Shown here in pieces: positions 11,111-20,657 of a stretch of DNA of 20,657 bases; the stretch's first letter is position 1, and every line of letters begins with the position of its first letter. Made by a program: the position numbers and the translations under genes. This DNA is from Spirogloea muscicola (taxonomy: Eukaryota; Streptophyta; Zygnematophyceae; Spirogloeales; Spirogloeaceae). The notes under the pieces were generated by a model, which made no database searches, was not told the origin of the DNA, and saw only the letters and a list, made by a program, of their open reading frames with translations. Location of the stretch: the NCBI GenBank assembly GCA_009602725.1, contig WELB01000222.1:140740-161396 (forward strand). Direction: 5' to 3'.

Positions 11111-13061
11111 TTATGTCATGCACAAGTGACTTGCAGCTCTGGTACTGGTCCGCGCAATTTTGCTCATAAAGAACCCCTCATTTGCGCGCCACTCGGCCTC
11201 CAGAGCCTCTGGAACTGTGCCAGCACAGCGCTGGGCTTCGCCAGGCGTTAGGCACGAGTGGAACTCCACCCTCGCCCTGCCGCATGGGAGGAGGCTGAGC
11301 AGAGCGACTGTCACGGGCAGCTTGAAACGCTGGGGCCCTGCACTTCCAGCTGCCACAGCTGCCACAGCTTCAGCAAATATGCCTCTTGACTTCTCAGCAA
11401 GGCAAGCATAGGAGTGGGGTTCAGGATACGAATTCTTACTAGATAAGCGAGTGTTACATACAGATGAGAGAGACTCAGGTAAACTCAACGGTGAATAGCA
11501 AAGTAGTGCTGTGGAAATTGCTGGTAGAAGCCAGCAGCAGCGCACAGAACACGAGGGCCCACTCTGTGCTCGCCCAAGTGCTGCAGGGTACGTGCCGCTT
11601 ACGATTCACATACAGCACTCGCTCATGGACGTGGGCGCCGGGCACATGCGAGTGGCCAAAAACCACAATGTCTGGCGAGAAATCTTTGATCAGGCGACCG
11701 GCACTTGCATCGAGCTTCGGGGGTACCCCGCAAACATGCCTGCTCCCAGATACACAAGGCCACTGATCTTCGTGAAAAGCAGAATCGGCACGCTAGACCA
11801 TGGTGGAATTGGCAGCAAGCCTCGGGGCCTAGTTTGAGATGCTCAACAGACCAAGCCAAAACGGGCCTCCCAACCGCCACAAGAGCAGGCCCTTCTCATG
11901 GCTTTAGAGGGATGCAAGACCTGGACCCTTCATGGTAAAACCTGACCTTGACCCCGAACTCTGTCCTTGACTCAAGACGAGATTAGTTCAGCTCAGAAGA
12001 ACATTGAGGATGCAGTGACCAAGTGTCATGCTGATAAGAGCGAGCGGCTCACAGGAGAAGGATCCTCCGGGAGGCGACTGTCACCACAAGAAACTGCGGC
12101 AGGTGTGGGGTGCTGCGCGGATGCCACGCAGCTCCATGCTGGCATCAGACTATAGGCCGCAGGTTTGCGAGCTGGTGGCCCTCGGAGCTGTGGGCTCGCC
12201 CTGTGGGCTTGCCTACTAGTGCAGAGCTTGTACCAGCAGGACATCACCATTGCAGGACGGTGGCTGCAACTTTCATCTCCTTGATATCCACACCCCAAGT
12301 ATGGAAACGTGGACTTGTGAACGACAAAGTAGAGCGCGCAATGGCACTCTGCAACGGTGCAGCAGCAGCCGGCACGTCTGTCGCTCTCACACATGCAGGG
12401 AGTCGGTGTTGCCGGCGACAGCCACGACCTCTTTGCCTGTCAGCCGCCGCAGCTCCCCAAGGACCTGCTCCGCCGTGGCCCGGCTCAGCAGCCGCATGTC
12501 ACCAACATCCCCTGCGCTCACCGGTGCGCAAGGACGTGGCAACAGGGGAGGCTCAGCCCTACGCTGCTGCGAACGAGCCAAGCACCACCACTGGCTGGAC
12601 CTACGGATCAGCCAGTAGGTCAGAAGCGTGCCAAGCTGCCGCCAGCGCAATGTCGTGTGGGGGGCAGGCGCGCGAAGCAGGTGCCCTCATGACTGCTTGT
12701 TGGCCTTGGTGACTACTTGGTGGCCAGCGCAACCAAACCAGGTCTGCTTTGCATGGGTTTCTGTGTACGAGTATATGTGTCTTAGGATCGGTGTCCGATG
12801 ACAGAATCTGAGTGTGGTAGGTTGTACACGAACAAGAGTTGAGCTTGTACAGGGAAAGAGCTGGCATCCGTTTAGACATTGTAAGTAGAAGTGAAGACCT
12901 GCGTGGAGGATCAGGGCCGTGGCTGTCCTCAGGTGATCGGCGGCGGCCTCCCGCAGAGCGCCGTGCGTGTCGGAGATCAGGCCCACGACAACAGCGCTGC
13001 CATCGCTGCCGCCGTCACCACTATCGCCACAGCAGCGGGCTTCTGGGTCGGCAGCGGCCAT
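11111..13061 (-). CDS. YfcE/MJ0936-like calcineurin-type metallophosphoesterase, 6 exons
   Basis: Predicted 256-aa metal-dependent phosphatase/phosphodiesterase; substrate unknown. Minus-strand exons: 13061-12899, 12511-12393, 12348-12248, 12187-12151, 11714-11603, 11349-11111. The sum is 771 nt, in frame. Metal-ligand motifs appear in family order: SDTH (residues 30-33), GD (55-56), GNTD (88-91, for the usual GNHD), EGHQ (130-133, where relatives usually have HGH) and GHSH (160-163). These are followed by VLYVNPGSAGPQRFKLP, typical of the strand and loop after the last histidine motif. The ATG at 13061 has an in-frame TGA six bases upstream. There is no targeting peptide that I can recognise. 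Exons 1, 2, 5 and 6 are strong because family motifs continue across the junctions. Exons 3 and 4 and the 44-nt intron before exon 3 are tentative, as is the exon 5 acceptor, which lacks a pyrimidine tract (an alternative at 11739 does not fit the phase). Similar domains occur in VPS29, but the SAGPQRF ending and GNTD fit YfcE-type enzymes better. Confidence 0.75.
11715..12150 (-). other. Metallophosphoesterase intron 4 (436 nt)
   Basis: The longest intron of this gene, between the EGHQ and GHSH exons. The donor is GTCTGA; the acceptor CCGAAG is weak. I found no further phosphoesterase motif in it on either strand. The true exon 5 start may differ by some tens of bases. Confidence 0.45.
12512..12898 (-). 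other. Metallophosphoesterase intron 1 (387 nt)
   Basis: Splits the second metal motif exactly between HA-G and D: donor GTCTTC after CACGCAG, acceptor GAGCGCAG before GGGATG. Joining restores the expected ALILHAGDVGD segment. I see nothing else inside. Confidence 0.75.
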
Positions 13062-13067
13062 GGCTCG

Positions 13068-13414
13068 TCACCGGCCGGCGTCAGCTCCGAAGCCGCCACC
13101 ACGTGGGCGGCCGCCTTCGACGATGGCGCGCGCCTGGCCATCGCGAGCAGAGTCGACGTGCGCGAGCAGCGCCGCCACCTGCTCGTCCGATGGCGGCACA
13201 TCGTTCGCCCGGATGGAGCGGTGGATGTCGTACCCAGTGAGGCTCGCCACTGCCAGCCTGCGCAGGCGGCGGCCCACGTTAGATGAGGCGGCGTCGGGCC
13301 GCAGCCATGGCGCCGGCTGCGAGCTGGATTCCTCGCAGTGCACCCAGCGGCCACCAAGGCCACGTTGCGTGGCGTCAGGAGGCGCTCCATGACGGCAAGG
13401 CGCGCCTTCAGCAT
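13068..13414 (-). CDS. Unidentified coding-like region with one frame change, upstream of the phosphoesterase
   Basis: Not recognised. From an ATG at 13414 one minus-strand frame reads MLKARLAVMERLLTPRNVAL with almost every third base G or C. Near 13341-13366 that bias moves to a neighbouring frame, which reads RWVHCEESSSQPAPWL, then ASLTGYDIHRSIRANDVPP and SDEQVAALLAHVDSARDGQA, and ends at TGA 13070-13068, six bases before the phosphoesterase ATG. No GT-AG pair fits between the two frames, so either one base is wrong in the assembly or the gene is broken. It could be a separate small gene or a 5' part of the phosphoesterase: a 51-nt intron 13071-13021 would join the frames in phase. Low confidence in boundaries, moderate in coding character. 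Confidence 0.35.
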
Positions 13415-13512
13415 GCGCTCGGCGCCCACATCCCACTCCTCTAGTTGCTCCCCGACTCCTTCGGCGCCTGTCTGTCCTTTCGGGGCTGGCTTTTCACGAG
13501 AACTGCGTCTCC

Positions 13513-13877
<365 letters not shown>

Positions 13878-14080
13878 CCCGCCCAGCCCCGCCGTCCCTG
13901 CCTCCATTACCTCCCCACGCCCCCTCTCTGCCAGCCACCGGGACTGCGCCGGCTGCTCGGATGCAGCAGCAGCCAGGACTGCCGCCTGTGCACTCGCCGG
14001 CTACTTACGAAGGCTGCGGCAGCTGAGCGCAGCCTGCCGGCCGTCGGCTGCGGCCAGCCGCCGAGCACGGCGGCGGCGGG
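13878..14080 (+). promoter_or_regulatory. 5' flank / leader of VPS11
   Basis: About 200 nt between the microsatellite and the VPS11 start. The first 60 nt continue the pyrimidine-rich character; the rest is GC-rich. The promoter or leader of VPS11 must lie here, possibly including the repeat, but no specific element can be named. Confidence 0.4.
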
Positions 14081-17000
14081 ATGTACCAGTGGCGCCGCCT
14101 CCAGTTCTTCGAGGACCGCAGCACAACCCAGCTGCAGGGCGCGCCGCCGGCCGAGCTCCGGGACTCTACGTGCAGCACGAGCGGCCGCGGGCAGGCGGCT
14201 TTCGGCACTCCTGGCGGCGCCGTACTGGTTGTCGGCCGCGGCCTGCAGGCCAAGCTCGCCTTCCGCGCGCACGCCGCCGCCGTCCTGCACCTGCACCAGC
14301 TCAAGGTCTGCCGCGAGCGCCGTCGCCACTGCAGCCGCTGCCTGGCTGGCCATTCTCTGACTGATGGCAAAGTTGTGGACGCCGAGGTGCTGCTGCAGCA
14401 GCGCAACCAGCTCCTGACGGTGGGCGATGAGGAGGGTGGTGCGCCAGGCTCAGCCTGCCTCAAGCTCTGGGACCTCGACCATGCCGGCGGGGGCGGCGGC
14501 GGCGCCGCCGGGCCCAGCGCTGCCGCCGCGCCGGCGCTCCTGCGCACGCTGCGCCTCTTCCCGCCGAAGTTCCCCGAGTCGCAGGTTGATGTCGCCCATT
14601 CACTCGGACTTCACATTTTGACAAGTTTTGAAAGCACGGTGCCGCGCTCCAGTCCTGCGCTGCCATGACACCGGCACTTATCTTACCGCAGGTCACCGCA
14701 TTGGCGGTACTCGAGGAGACCGGCGGCGCGCTGATGGTGGCGGCGGGCCTCGCCAGCGGCTCCGTGTACGTCATCCGCGGCGACGTGGCTCGTGACCGCG
14801 TCGCACGCGTGCGCCTCGCGGTTGTCGAGCCCGGTGGCGACGGCGACGCCGTCCCAGTCGTGGGCCTGGGCTTCTGGCAGGACGGCACCGCCGCCGCCGT
14901 CGCCCTCTTTGCGGTCACGACACGCTCTGTGTGCTGCTTCGACATGGGTGCTGCGCCGCCTTTGCGCGCTTCCCTTGACGCCCACGGCGCTGGCTCCGGG
15001 TGTGTCACCATGAGCGACTCGCAGGCGAGCCCACCTACTTGCGCTTTTGCTCTTGCACTAGCCCTGATGTCGACTGTAGCTGTAACGAATGCCTTCCCCT
15101 GAATGCCTTGCCAATCTGAGCACTGCTCCCTGGCATTGACACGAGAGGTGCTGGCGGCGGCCAAGCAAGCCCATGGAGCAGGAAGAATAAGCAGTCCTGC
15201 CGTCTGACAGCCATGGGCAAGCTTGATGCCGGCAGGAACTTGTCGTGGGCCGTGACGAGGCCGTGTACTTCTACGGCAGGGACGGGCGTGGGCCATGCCT
15301 TGCCTTCGAGGGCCCCAAGCGCCGAGTCGCCTCCTTCCGTGGCTACCTCCTCACTGTCAAGTCTGCTGCCGTTGCCGCCGCTGCGGCTGGTGTGAGCCAG
15401 CGGGCTCCAGATGCTGCTGATGGTGGCAGCGGTGCCAGCGTTAGCGACGAGCTCAACATCTATGACCTGAAAAACAAGCTGGTCGTGTATGCTGCCCCGG
15501 TCACCGGCCAGGTCGCCCACGTGCTCTGCGAGTGGGGCGCTGTTGTCGTCGTCCTGACCGACGGCAGTGCAATGTGGGTGGCCGAGAAGGACGTTGCCAC
15601 GAAGCTGGAGATGCTGTTCCGCAAGAACCTGTACAGGTGCTCCACCGACGCCGCCGCCGCCTTTGGGTCCCCCCTAGTTGATGAGGTCTTGCCAATCACC
15701 TCCTACTGACTCGTCGCTTGTGGGCGCAGTGTAGCCATGAACCTGATCGGAGGCGGCGCGGTGGAAGCCGGCGCAGCCGCAGATGTGGCGCGGCGGTACG
15801 CCGACCACCTGTATGCAAAACAGGACTATGGCGAGGCGATGGTACAGTATGCCAAGACGGTGGGCCACCTGGAGCCGTCGTACGTCATCCAGCGGTACCT
15901 CGACCCGTCGCGCATCGCTGACCTCACGCACTACCTGGAGGCGCTGCACGCCGCGCGGCTCGCCACCGCCGACCACACCACGTTGCTCCTCAACTGCTAC
16001 ACCAAGCTGAAGGTGAGGAGCGGCGGCGCCGGCCTGCTTGCTCCCAAAGCTTCATTGATCTGCAACTGCGGTACATATACCTTGCAACTTGCACCTCTCA
16101 AGCTCTGAGCTGACTCTATCCTAAATCCCATCACGAATTTAGCGATATTCTTCAGTACCTGAGAACTTGGAGTAGTTGTCACAAGTAGAAATTTCTACTT
16201 TGAACAATACTTACTTACTTTGACTCAGCATTTATTACCTGTACACTCTTGCTACTGCCTCCTTGCAGGACGTTGCCAAGCTTGACGAGTTCATTCGTAG
16301 TGAGGAGGCAGGCAGCGGCGCTGGGGGTCCACCGCATTACGATGTGGAGACTGTCGTCCGGGTTTGCCGCATGGCTGGGTACTTTGAGCATGCGATGGCG
16401 GTGGCGGCGGCTGCTGGCGAGCACGAATGGCACATGCGCATCCTCATCGAGGACCTTGGCCGCGTCGGAGACGCGCTGGACGTCATTGCGCAGTTGCCGC
16501 TGTACGAGGCTGCCGCTACCCTGCGGCAGTATGGGAAAGCGCTGGTGGAGCGCGAGCCTGAGCGCACTGCGGACGCGCTCGTGGCACTATGCACGGGCGC
16601 GTGGCGCATAGCCGACGGCGGCAGTGGTGGCGACAGCGCGAGCCTGGTGAACGAGGCACGAGAAGCGGCGCTGCGAGACGGCCTCCTGCCGTCACCCATG
16701 GAATTTGCGCGCGCCTTCACAGACTGCCCGGCGGCGCTCACAGCATTCCTGGAGCGCTTTCTGGCCGCCGCTGCGGCGCTCGGGGACTCCTCCCATCGCT
16801 ACGCCGACGTCCATGACTGCCTGCTGGAGCTCTACCTCGTGAAGCTGGAGCTGGAGCCAAAATTGGAGGCCAGCTCGGCGGCCACCAACAAGGCAACGGC
16901 TGGAGGCAGCGTCAGCAAGGAAGCGCGGCAGGACAGGGCACTGATCCTGCTGCAGAGCGCGTGGCCAACGCACGCCGAGGAGCCGGCGTACAACAAGGAC

Positions 17001-18212
17001 CTGGCACTCATGCTGTGCCAGATGGCGGGCTTCGTGCCTGGCCTCCTGCTCCTCTATGAGCGCATGCGACTGTACAAGGAGGTTCTGGCCACATACATGG
17101 CCGCCCACGACACCCAGGCGAGCTGTCCTGCTGCCGCTACTAACACGGTCGCATTTTTGCCTGGCATTGTTGTCATACATGTCAAGGAATACGGCTATGG
17201 CGGACTTATTGTGCCCTCCTTCATATGTTCTGAGTCTTGCAGGGGCTGATCGGGTGTTGCAAGCGGCTCGGCAATGCGGCCACCGGCGGTGACCCATCCC
17301 TGTGGGCGGACCTGCTCGCATACTTTGGCGACCGGGGCGAGGACTGCGGCGCCGCAGTGGCGCAGGTGCTCGAGCACCTCGAGGGCGACAAGGCCGGCCG
17401 CGCCGGGGCGCTGCTCTCGCCGCTGGTCGTCCTCCAAACGCTGGCCCGTAACCCGCACCTCACGCTCGGCGTCGTGCGCGGCTACGTGTCGCGCCAGCTG
17501 GCTGCCGATGCAGAGGCCATCGAGGAAGACCGTGCTGCCATAGTCAAGTACCAGGTATGCGTGTCTTCCCCTCTTTGGTCCCGCACGCTTGCTGACTACG
17601 TCGCCACCTCCAGTACACCCACAATCAGAAACACGGCTCATGTGTTGTGCCTCTTCTTCAGCTGTGTCCAATGTGCAGTCTGCTCATTCCTCAAACCTCA
17701 AATGCTCGTGAGCCTCCTCTGCTCCACAGCAGCTCCAGTGCCTTTAGCTGTCAGCCCTGGGCAGGTCGTCTTAAAGTCATTCTCAACAAGGGGGCTAGGA
17801 ATGTCAGGACTGAATGAGTATGACCTGGAGTTTTGGCGCTCAGGAGCACACAGCCAAGCTGCGAGTGGAACTGGAGGAGCTGCGGACGTCAACGCATGTA
17901 TTCCAGGCAAGCAAGTGCAGTACATGCTCATACGCACTCGACCTGCCAGCTGTTCATTTCTTCTGCCAGCACTCGTACCACCACCGCTGTCTCAGCGACG
18001 GCGACAGCAGGGGCAGCGACACAGCAGAGTGCCCTATATGCGCACCTGGAAACAGGACAATCCTTGATACAAAGCGCAGCCTGGAGCAGGGTGCTGGCAA
18101 CCATGACCGCTTCTTTCAGCAGGTCCTGAGCTCGAGCGACGGCTTCTCGGTCATTGCCGAGTACTTCGGCAGAGGCTTGATGAATAAGGGGCGAGAGATT
18201 GGCACATCCTAG
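14081..18212 (+). CDS. VPS11: VPS11, core subunit of HOPS/CORVET tethering complexes, 8 exons, complete
   Basis: Class C Vps subunit that tethers endosomes and vacuoles before SNARE-driven fusion. Exons: 14081-14305, 14399-14584, 14692-15024, 15236-15636, 15730-16012, 16269-17117, 17243-17554, 17844-18212. The sum is 2,958 nt (985 aa), phase-consistent. The ATG gives MYQWRRLQFFE, the family start. Family blocks follow in order: QRNQLLTVGDEE, an N-terminal beta-propeller region, VGRDEAVYFYGRDGRGPC, VLCEWGAV, EMLFRKNLY, the alpha-solenoid (DHTTLLLNCYTKLK, VRVCRMAGYFEHAMAVA, EHEWHMRILIEDLG, MRLYKEVLATYMAAHD, GLIGCCKRLG, GGDPSLWADLLAYFG), and a C-terminal RING-like motif with C888, C891, C904, H906, H909, C912, C926 and C929. 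The end, DGFSVIAEYFGRG, is diagnostic. Length fits plant VPS11. Introns 3 and 6 begin GCGAGC, not GT; these junctions are placed by homology. Intron 1 (93 nt) carries no in-frame stop. Confidence 0.96.
15025..15235 (+). other. Probable GC-AG intron (VPS11 intron 3)
   Basis: Splicing CAG|GCGAGC to GGCAG|GAAC joins VTMSDSQ to ELVVGRDEAVYF with the spacing of other VPS11 proteins. The nearest upstream GT (15000) breaks the phase. A downstream GT at 15082 is in phase but adds 19 residues absent from the family. Confidence 0.7.
16183..16200. repeat. Perfect 18-bp palindrome in VPS11 intron 5
   Basis: AAGTAGAAATTTCTACTT is its own reverse complement. It lies in the AT-rich 256-nt intron 16013-16268, 69 nt before the acceptor. 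It may be a chance palindrome or an intronic regulatory or folding element. Confidence 0.75.
17118..17242 (+). other. Probable GC-AG intron (VPS11 intron 6)
   Basis: CAG|GCGAGC at 17117/17118 spliced to CTTGCAG|GGG at 17243 gives MAAHDTQ-GLIGCCKRLG, the conserved spacing. An in-phase GT at 17148 would insert ten residues. The donor hexamer is identical to that of intron 3. Confidence 0.65.
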
Positions 18213-18401
18213 CCTTATGACACTGCAGCTGCTCAAAGAAATGGATCCGACTTGAGACCACTTCTACATAGATGCTTGACCAATCAGATGAGCTGAGCAG
18301 ACCTGACAGAATCATGGTGGCAACGGGCTTCGTTGGGCTACGCAGCATCTTAATGATTCAATCCGTCCTCTGCTTCCCAGGCAAGTACTCACAAGACTCG
18401 C

Positions 18402-18406
18402 TTACA
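18402..18406 (-). terminator. Putative polyadenylation signal TGTAA for psbO
   Basis: Minus-strand TGTAA about 360 nt after the psbO stop codon. The assignment rests on the algal consensus and position only. Confidence 0.35.
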
Positions 18407-18704
18407 AAGCAGGATCAGCAAGACAAGCAGATCGCACTCATGCCTAGTCGAACTAGACAAGGGCTTGGGACATGTACAAAAGACAGTGTGCCTCAATAAC
18501 GAGAGTCTTTCAACATGGTCCATGCCCCTACTGCAAGACAGCAAACAGAGGATCCAGCGCGGTGCGCCGCAAAGGCACTAGACCACCGTGGGAATTCCTG
18601 TGGCATGCTCACGAACCATGCCAGATATATGACAGTGATGGATTCAGAGCAGCGGGTCGAAGGTTGTCAGAACAGAGGCACCGACGGCCGCTCCTTGCAA
18701 GTCT

Positions 18705-18709
18705 TGTAA
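18705..18709 (+). terminator. Putative polyadenylation signal TGTAA for VPS11
   Basis: This is the first plus-strand TGTAA that I find after the VPS11 stop, 492 nt downstream; a second lies at 18750-18754, close to the end of psbO. Either could serve. Confidence 0.35.
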
Positions 18710-18763
18710 GGGTGGATGAGTCATGCCTCTATGTTATCTAGTCAATATTTGTAAGGTGGCAAT

Positions 18764-20657
18764 CTACTCAAGCTGAGCATACCAGATGCCCTCAATCTTC
18801 ACCTCCTTGGGTACCTTGGCGCCAAGATCTGTATCAGACGGCTGCTTGCTGCTGAACACGCCCGCAATCTCACCTGTCGCGGGGTCTGACTTTGCTATGC
18901 TCAATGTGATGTTGCCGCTGGAAGCTGCGCCAAGTAGAGCGACAGCAGTCAGCAAGCACAAGTTGGAAGAGGAACTGTCGCAAGGACATGCATTAAGGAG
19001 CACTCCTGTAGGAAGTAAACATCACACAAGGACCTCAATGCTCTTGACATCATCTCATCCCACAATCTCACATTCGCATCTGAAGCCACTACAAGAAAGA
19101 TCGAACTTGCAAGCGCAGTATACCCTTTCACAACGTGCATGATGTTATGCTAAGGATCATCAGAGGCTGACCTGCTGTGTTCTTGCTGTTCTCCTTGCCA
19201 AGTTCCTCCTCATCCCCAGCACCGCCGGCGGGAAGAGCCACAGCATTATCGTACCCGGTGGATCCACCCCGGCCCTGCTCAGATGCGAAGATAAGGTGAT
19301 ACTGCAACCTTAACCCAAAATGCACTCAACAACAAATTTGGTGAGCTGTGCAAATTCAATGGCATAATTTATCTTACTGCAGAGCCTGATTGAAGTGAGC
19401 TTTGGCGCAAAGCACTTCAGCAAAGGCACTTTGAGCCACACATGCAGGCAGCACATGAGTAGCTAGAAGTGGCACCATACCTTGGGGTCCAAGAAAGAAG
19501 AGCCACGGTATGACGGGACAAGGAAGGCGCCGCTGAAGCCGTCAGCCTTGCCTTCAGCCTGAAGCTCCTTGATGGTGAACAAGAACGGCACACGCTCACC
19601 GCCAGCCAGCTGCACTGTCACGGCAGCGTAATCAATGCCGTCGAGCTCCGTGAACTTGATAGAGCCGTCGCTGCCAATCTCGAAGGGACCCTCAATCTCG
19701 TCCAGTGTGTAGGTCAACCGCGTCATCAGCTTCGTCTTCTGGAAACCCTCGTCCTGGCCCTGCATGACATTCGAAGAAGCATAGTACAAGTCAGCCTCGA
19801 CAAGGCTACTTATTCACCAAGTGGACTGCTTCTGACACAGTAGCAACATCTATGTGCTTGTGTGACCAAGTACTGCTTTGCCTGTTTGATGCACCTTCCT
19901 GTTCTGATGACATCTCATGGCAAGGCTTGCCTGCTGCAGAAACTCTTGACAGAATTCTCTCAAGAAGCAGAACAGAATGCATTCACTTTAAATTTGAAGA
20001 CCACACCGGCGGTGCTCCGTTTGCTGTCAATTCATGGCAAAAGCCGCAGGACACAACAAATGCACTGACCTTGAACTGGGACTCAGCCTTCACAGTAAAA
20101 GCGGTGGGCTCCAGGCACAGCTTCTTGGCGGTGTACTTGCCGGGCTTGATGGCCAGGCCATCGACGCCACCACCAATGACGGGGCACTGGTTAGCAGTGC
20201 CTGTGCCCTTGACTTCGTTGTAGGTCAGCTGCTGGATCTGGTCAAAGGTGAGCCTGGGGCGCTCGACGGCCACGGCCGACTGCAAACACAGCCAACAGCC
20301 GGTCAGAGTCGTCAGGCGCCACGTCGCCAGGGCTGCCAACATCTACACTGGCGATAGCAAGGGTAAACCGCAAGGTGAATGCCATGGCAGAAAGGAGCGG
20401 GCTGCCAGACGGCTTCAGCTGAGGCAGCGCAGCTCGAGTAACTGCGCAGAGCTGGACAGCATTGCGCGCGACGAGCTCACCGAAGCGAGCAGAGTGGAGG
20501 CGGCGAGCGCGAGGGCGGCGCCCTTGCCGGCCTCGACGCACTTTCTGACGAAGGAGGAGCCCTCCTCGGTCGAGCAGGTGACGCGCGCGGCCGCGGGCCG
20601 GAGGCCGAATGCCTGCGCGGCAGGCGCGGCGCGGAGCGGCGCCGCCGCACCGGCGGC
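18764..20657 (-). CDS. psbO: PsbO, 33-kDa oxygen-evolving enhancer protein 1, 5' partial
   Basis: Lumenal photosystem II subunit that stabilises the manganese cluster. Minus-strand exons seen: 20657-20481 (start beyond window), 20279-20070, 19759-19481, 19274-19172, 18924-18764. The sum is 930 nt, coding for 309 residues plus stop; all introns are GT-AG. The first exon is a bipartite targeting peptide: an Ala/Arg-rich stromal part, then a lysine-flanked hydrophobic stretch ([14 protein letters not shown]). Exon 2 supplies SAVA, a likely A-x-A lumenal processing site before [16 protein letters not shown]. The mature part carries the two conserved disulfide cysteines (TANQCPVI and KKLCLEP), [56 protein letters not shown], and ends with [22 protein letters not shown] and GIWYAQLE. 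No twin arginine precedes the hydrophobic core, consistent with Sec-type lumenal import. The initiator codon and the start of the transit peptide lie outside the window. Confidence 0.97.
19760..20069 (-). other. psbO intron 2 (310 nt)
   Basis: Separates the exon ending ESQFK from the exon starting [12 protein letters not shown], two segments adjacent in all PsbO proteins. Donor is GTCAGT and acceptor CATGCAG. Nothing else is seen in it. Confidence 0.85.

Larger units (their letters stand above)
18213..18763. other. Convergent 3' region between VPS11 and psbO
   Basis: About 550 nt without a supported gene. It holds the 3' UTRs of VPS11 (plus) and psbO (minus). TGTAA motifs lie at 18705-18709 and 18750-18754 on plus and at 18406-18402 on minus. 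If used, the two transcripts would overlap antisense for about 300 nt or more. Short open frames here show no family likeness. Confidence 0.55.

Noticed and set aside
10740-11123. 127-codon open frame on the minus strand after the phosphoesterase
   Set aside because: Codon third positions are unbiased and the protein is unlike any family that I know. It lies in the expected 3' UTR and overlaps the end of the phosphoesterase coding region.
14460-15296. 278-codon open frame on the minus strand
   Set aside because: It is the shadow of VPS11 exons 2-4; the plus-strand frame matches VPS11 continuously.

Overview
The window is nuclear DNA of a photosynthetic eukaryote, most likely a green alga (Chlorophyta, perhaps Trebouxiophyceae; I cannot fix the genus). 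The evidence is intron-dense protein genes with many short exons, strongly GC-biased third codon positions, a nuclear gene for the photosystem II lumenal protein PsbO with a chloroplast/thylakoid targeting peptide, and TGTAA motifs (the usual green-algal polyadenylation signal) after several genes. No bacterial operon, mobile element, RNA gene or CRISPR array is visible.

Layout. (1) 168-10406, plus strand: a complete 27-exon gene for a CLU / Clustered-mitochondria protein (FRIENDLY/Clu1 family), predicted 1,622 aa. (2) 13061-11111, minus strand: a six-exon YfcE/MJ0936-like calcineurin-type metallophosphoesterase, predicted 256 aa. Its core motifs are clear; some splice sites are tentative. 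Just upstream of it, still on the minus strand (about 13414-13068), is a GC3-biased coding-like stretch whose frame changes once and which I cannot identify. (3) 13518-13877: a perfect (TC)n microsatellite of about 359 bp ending in an undetermined base. It lies between the phosphoesterase side and VPS11, which are transcribed divergently. (4) 14081-18212, plus strand: a complete eight-exon VPS11 gene, predicted 985 aa, with the C-terminal RING-type zinc-binding motif. Two of its introns are best explained by GC-AG splicing with the same donor hexamer. (5) 20657-18764, minus strand: psbO, five exons seen, 5' end outside the window. It converges on VPS11.

The summed exon lengths of the CLU, VPS11 and phosphoesterase models, and of the visible psbO part, are each exact multiples of three, and all junction phases agree. 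For CLU, VPS11 and psbO the joined proteins also follow the known families continuously, so those models are well supported.

The four genes have unrelated housekeeping roles: mitochondrial distribution and mRNA binding (CLU), an uncharacterised phosphatase/phosphodiesterase, endosome-vacuole tethering (VPS11), and oxygen evolution (PsbO). I see no shared pathway and no convincing undescribed multi-gene system. The points most worth a second look are the GC-AG introns in VPS11, the frame-broken coding stretch at 13068-13414, the long (TC)n tract in the divergent intergenic region, and several perfect palindromes or hairpins in UTR and introns.
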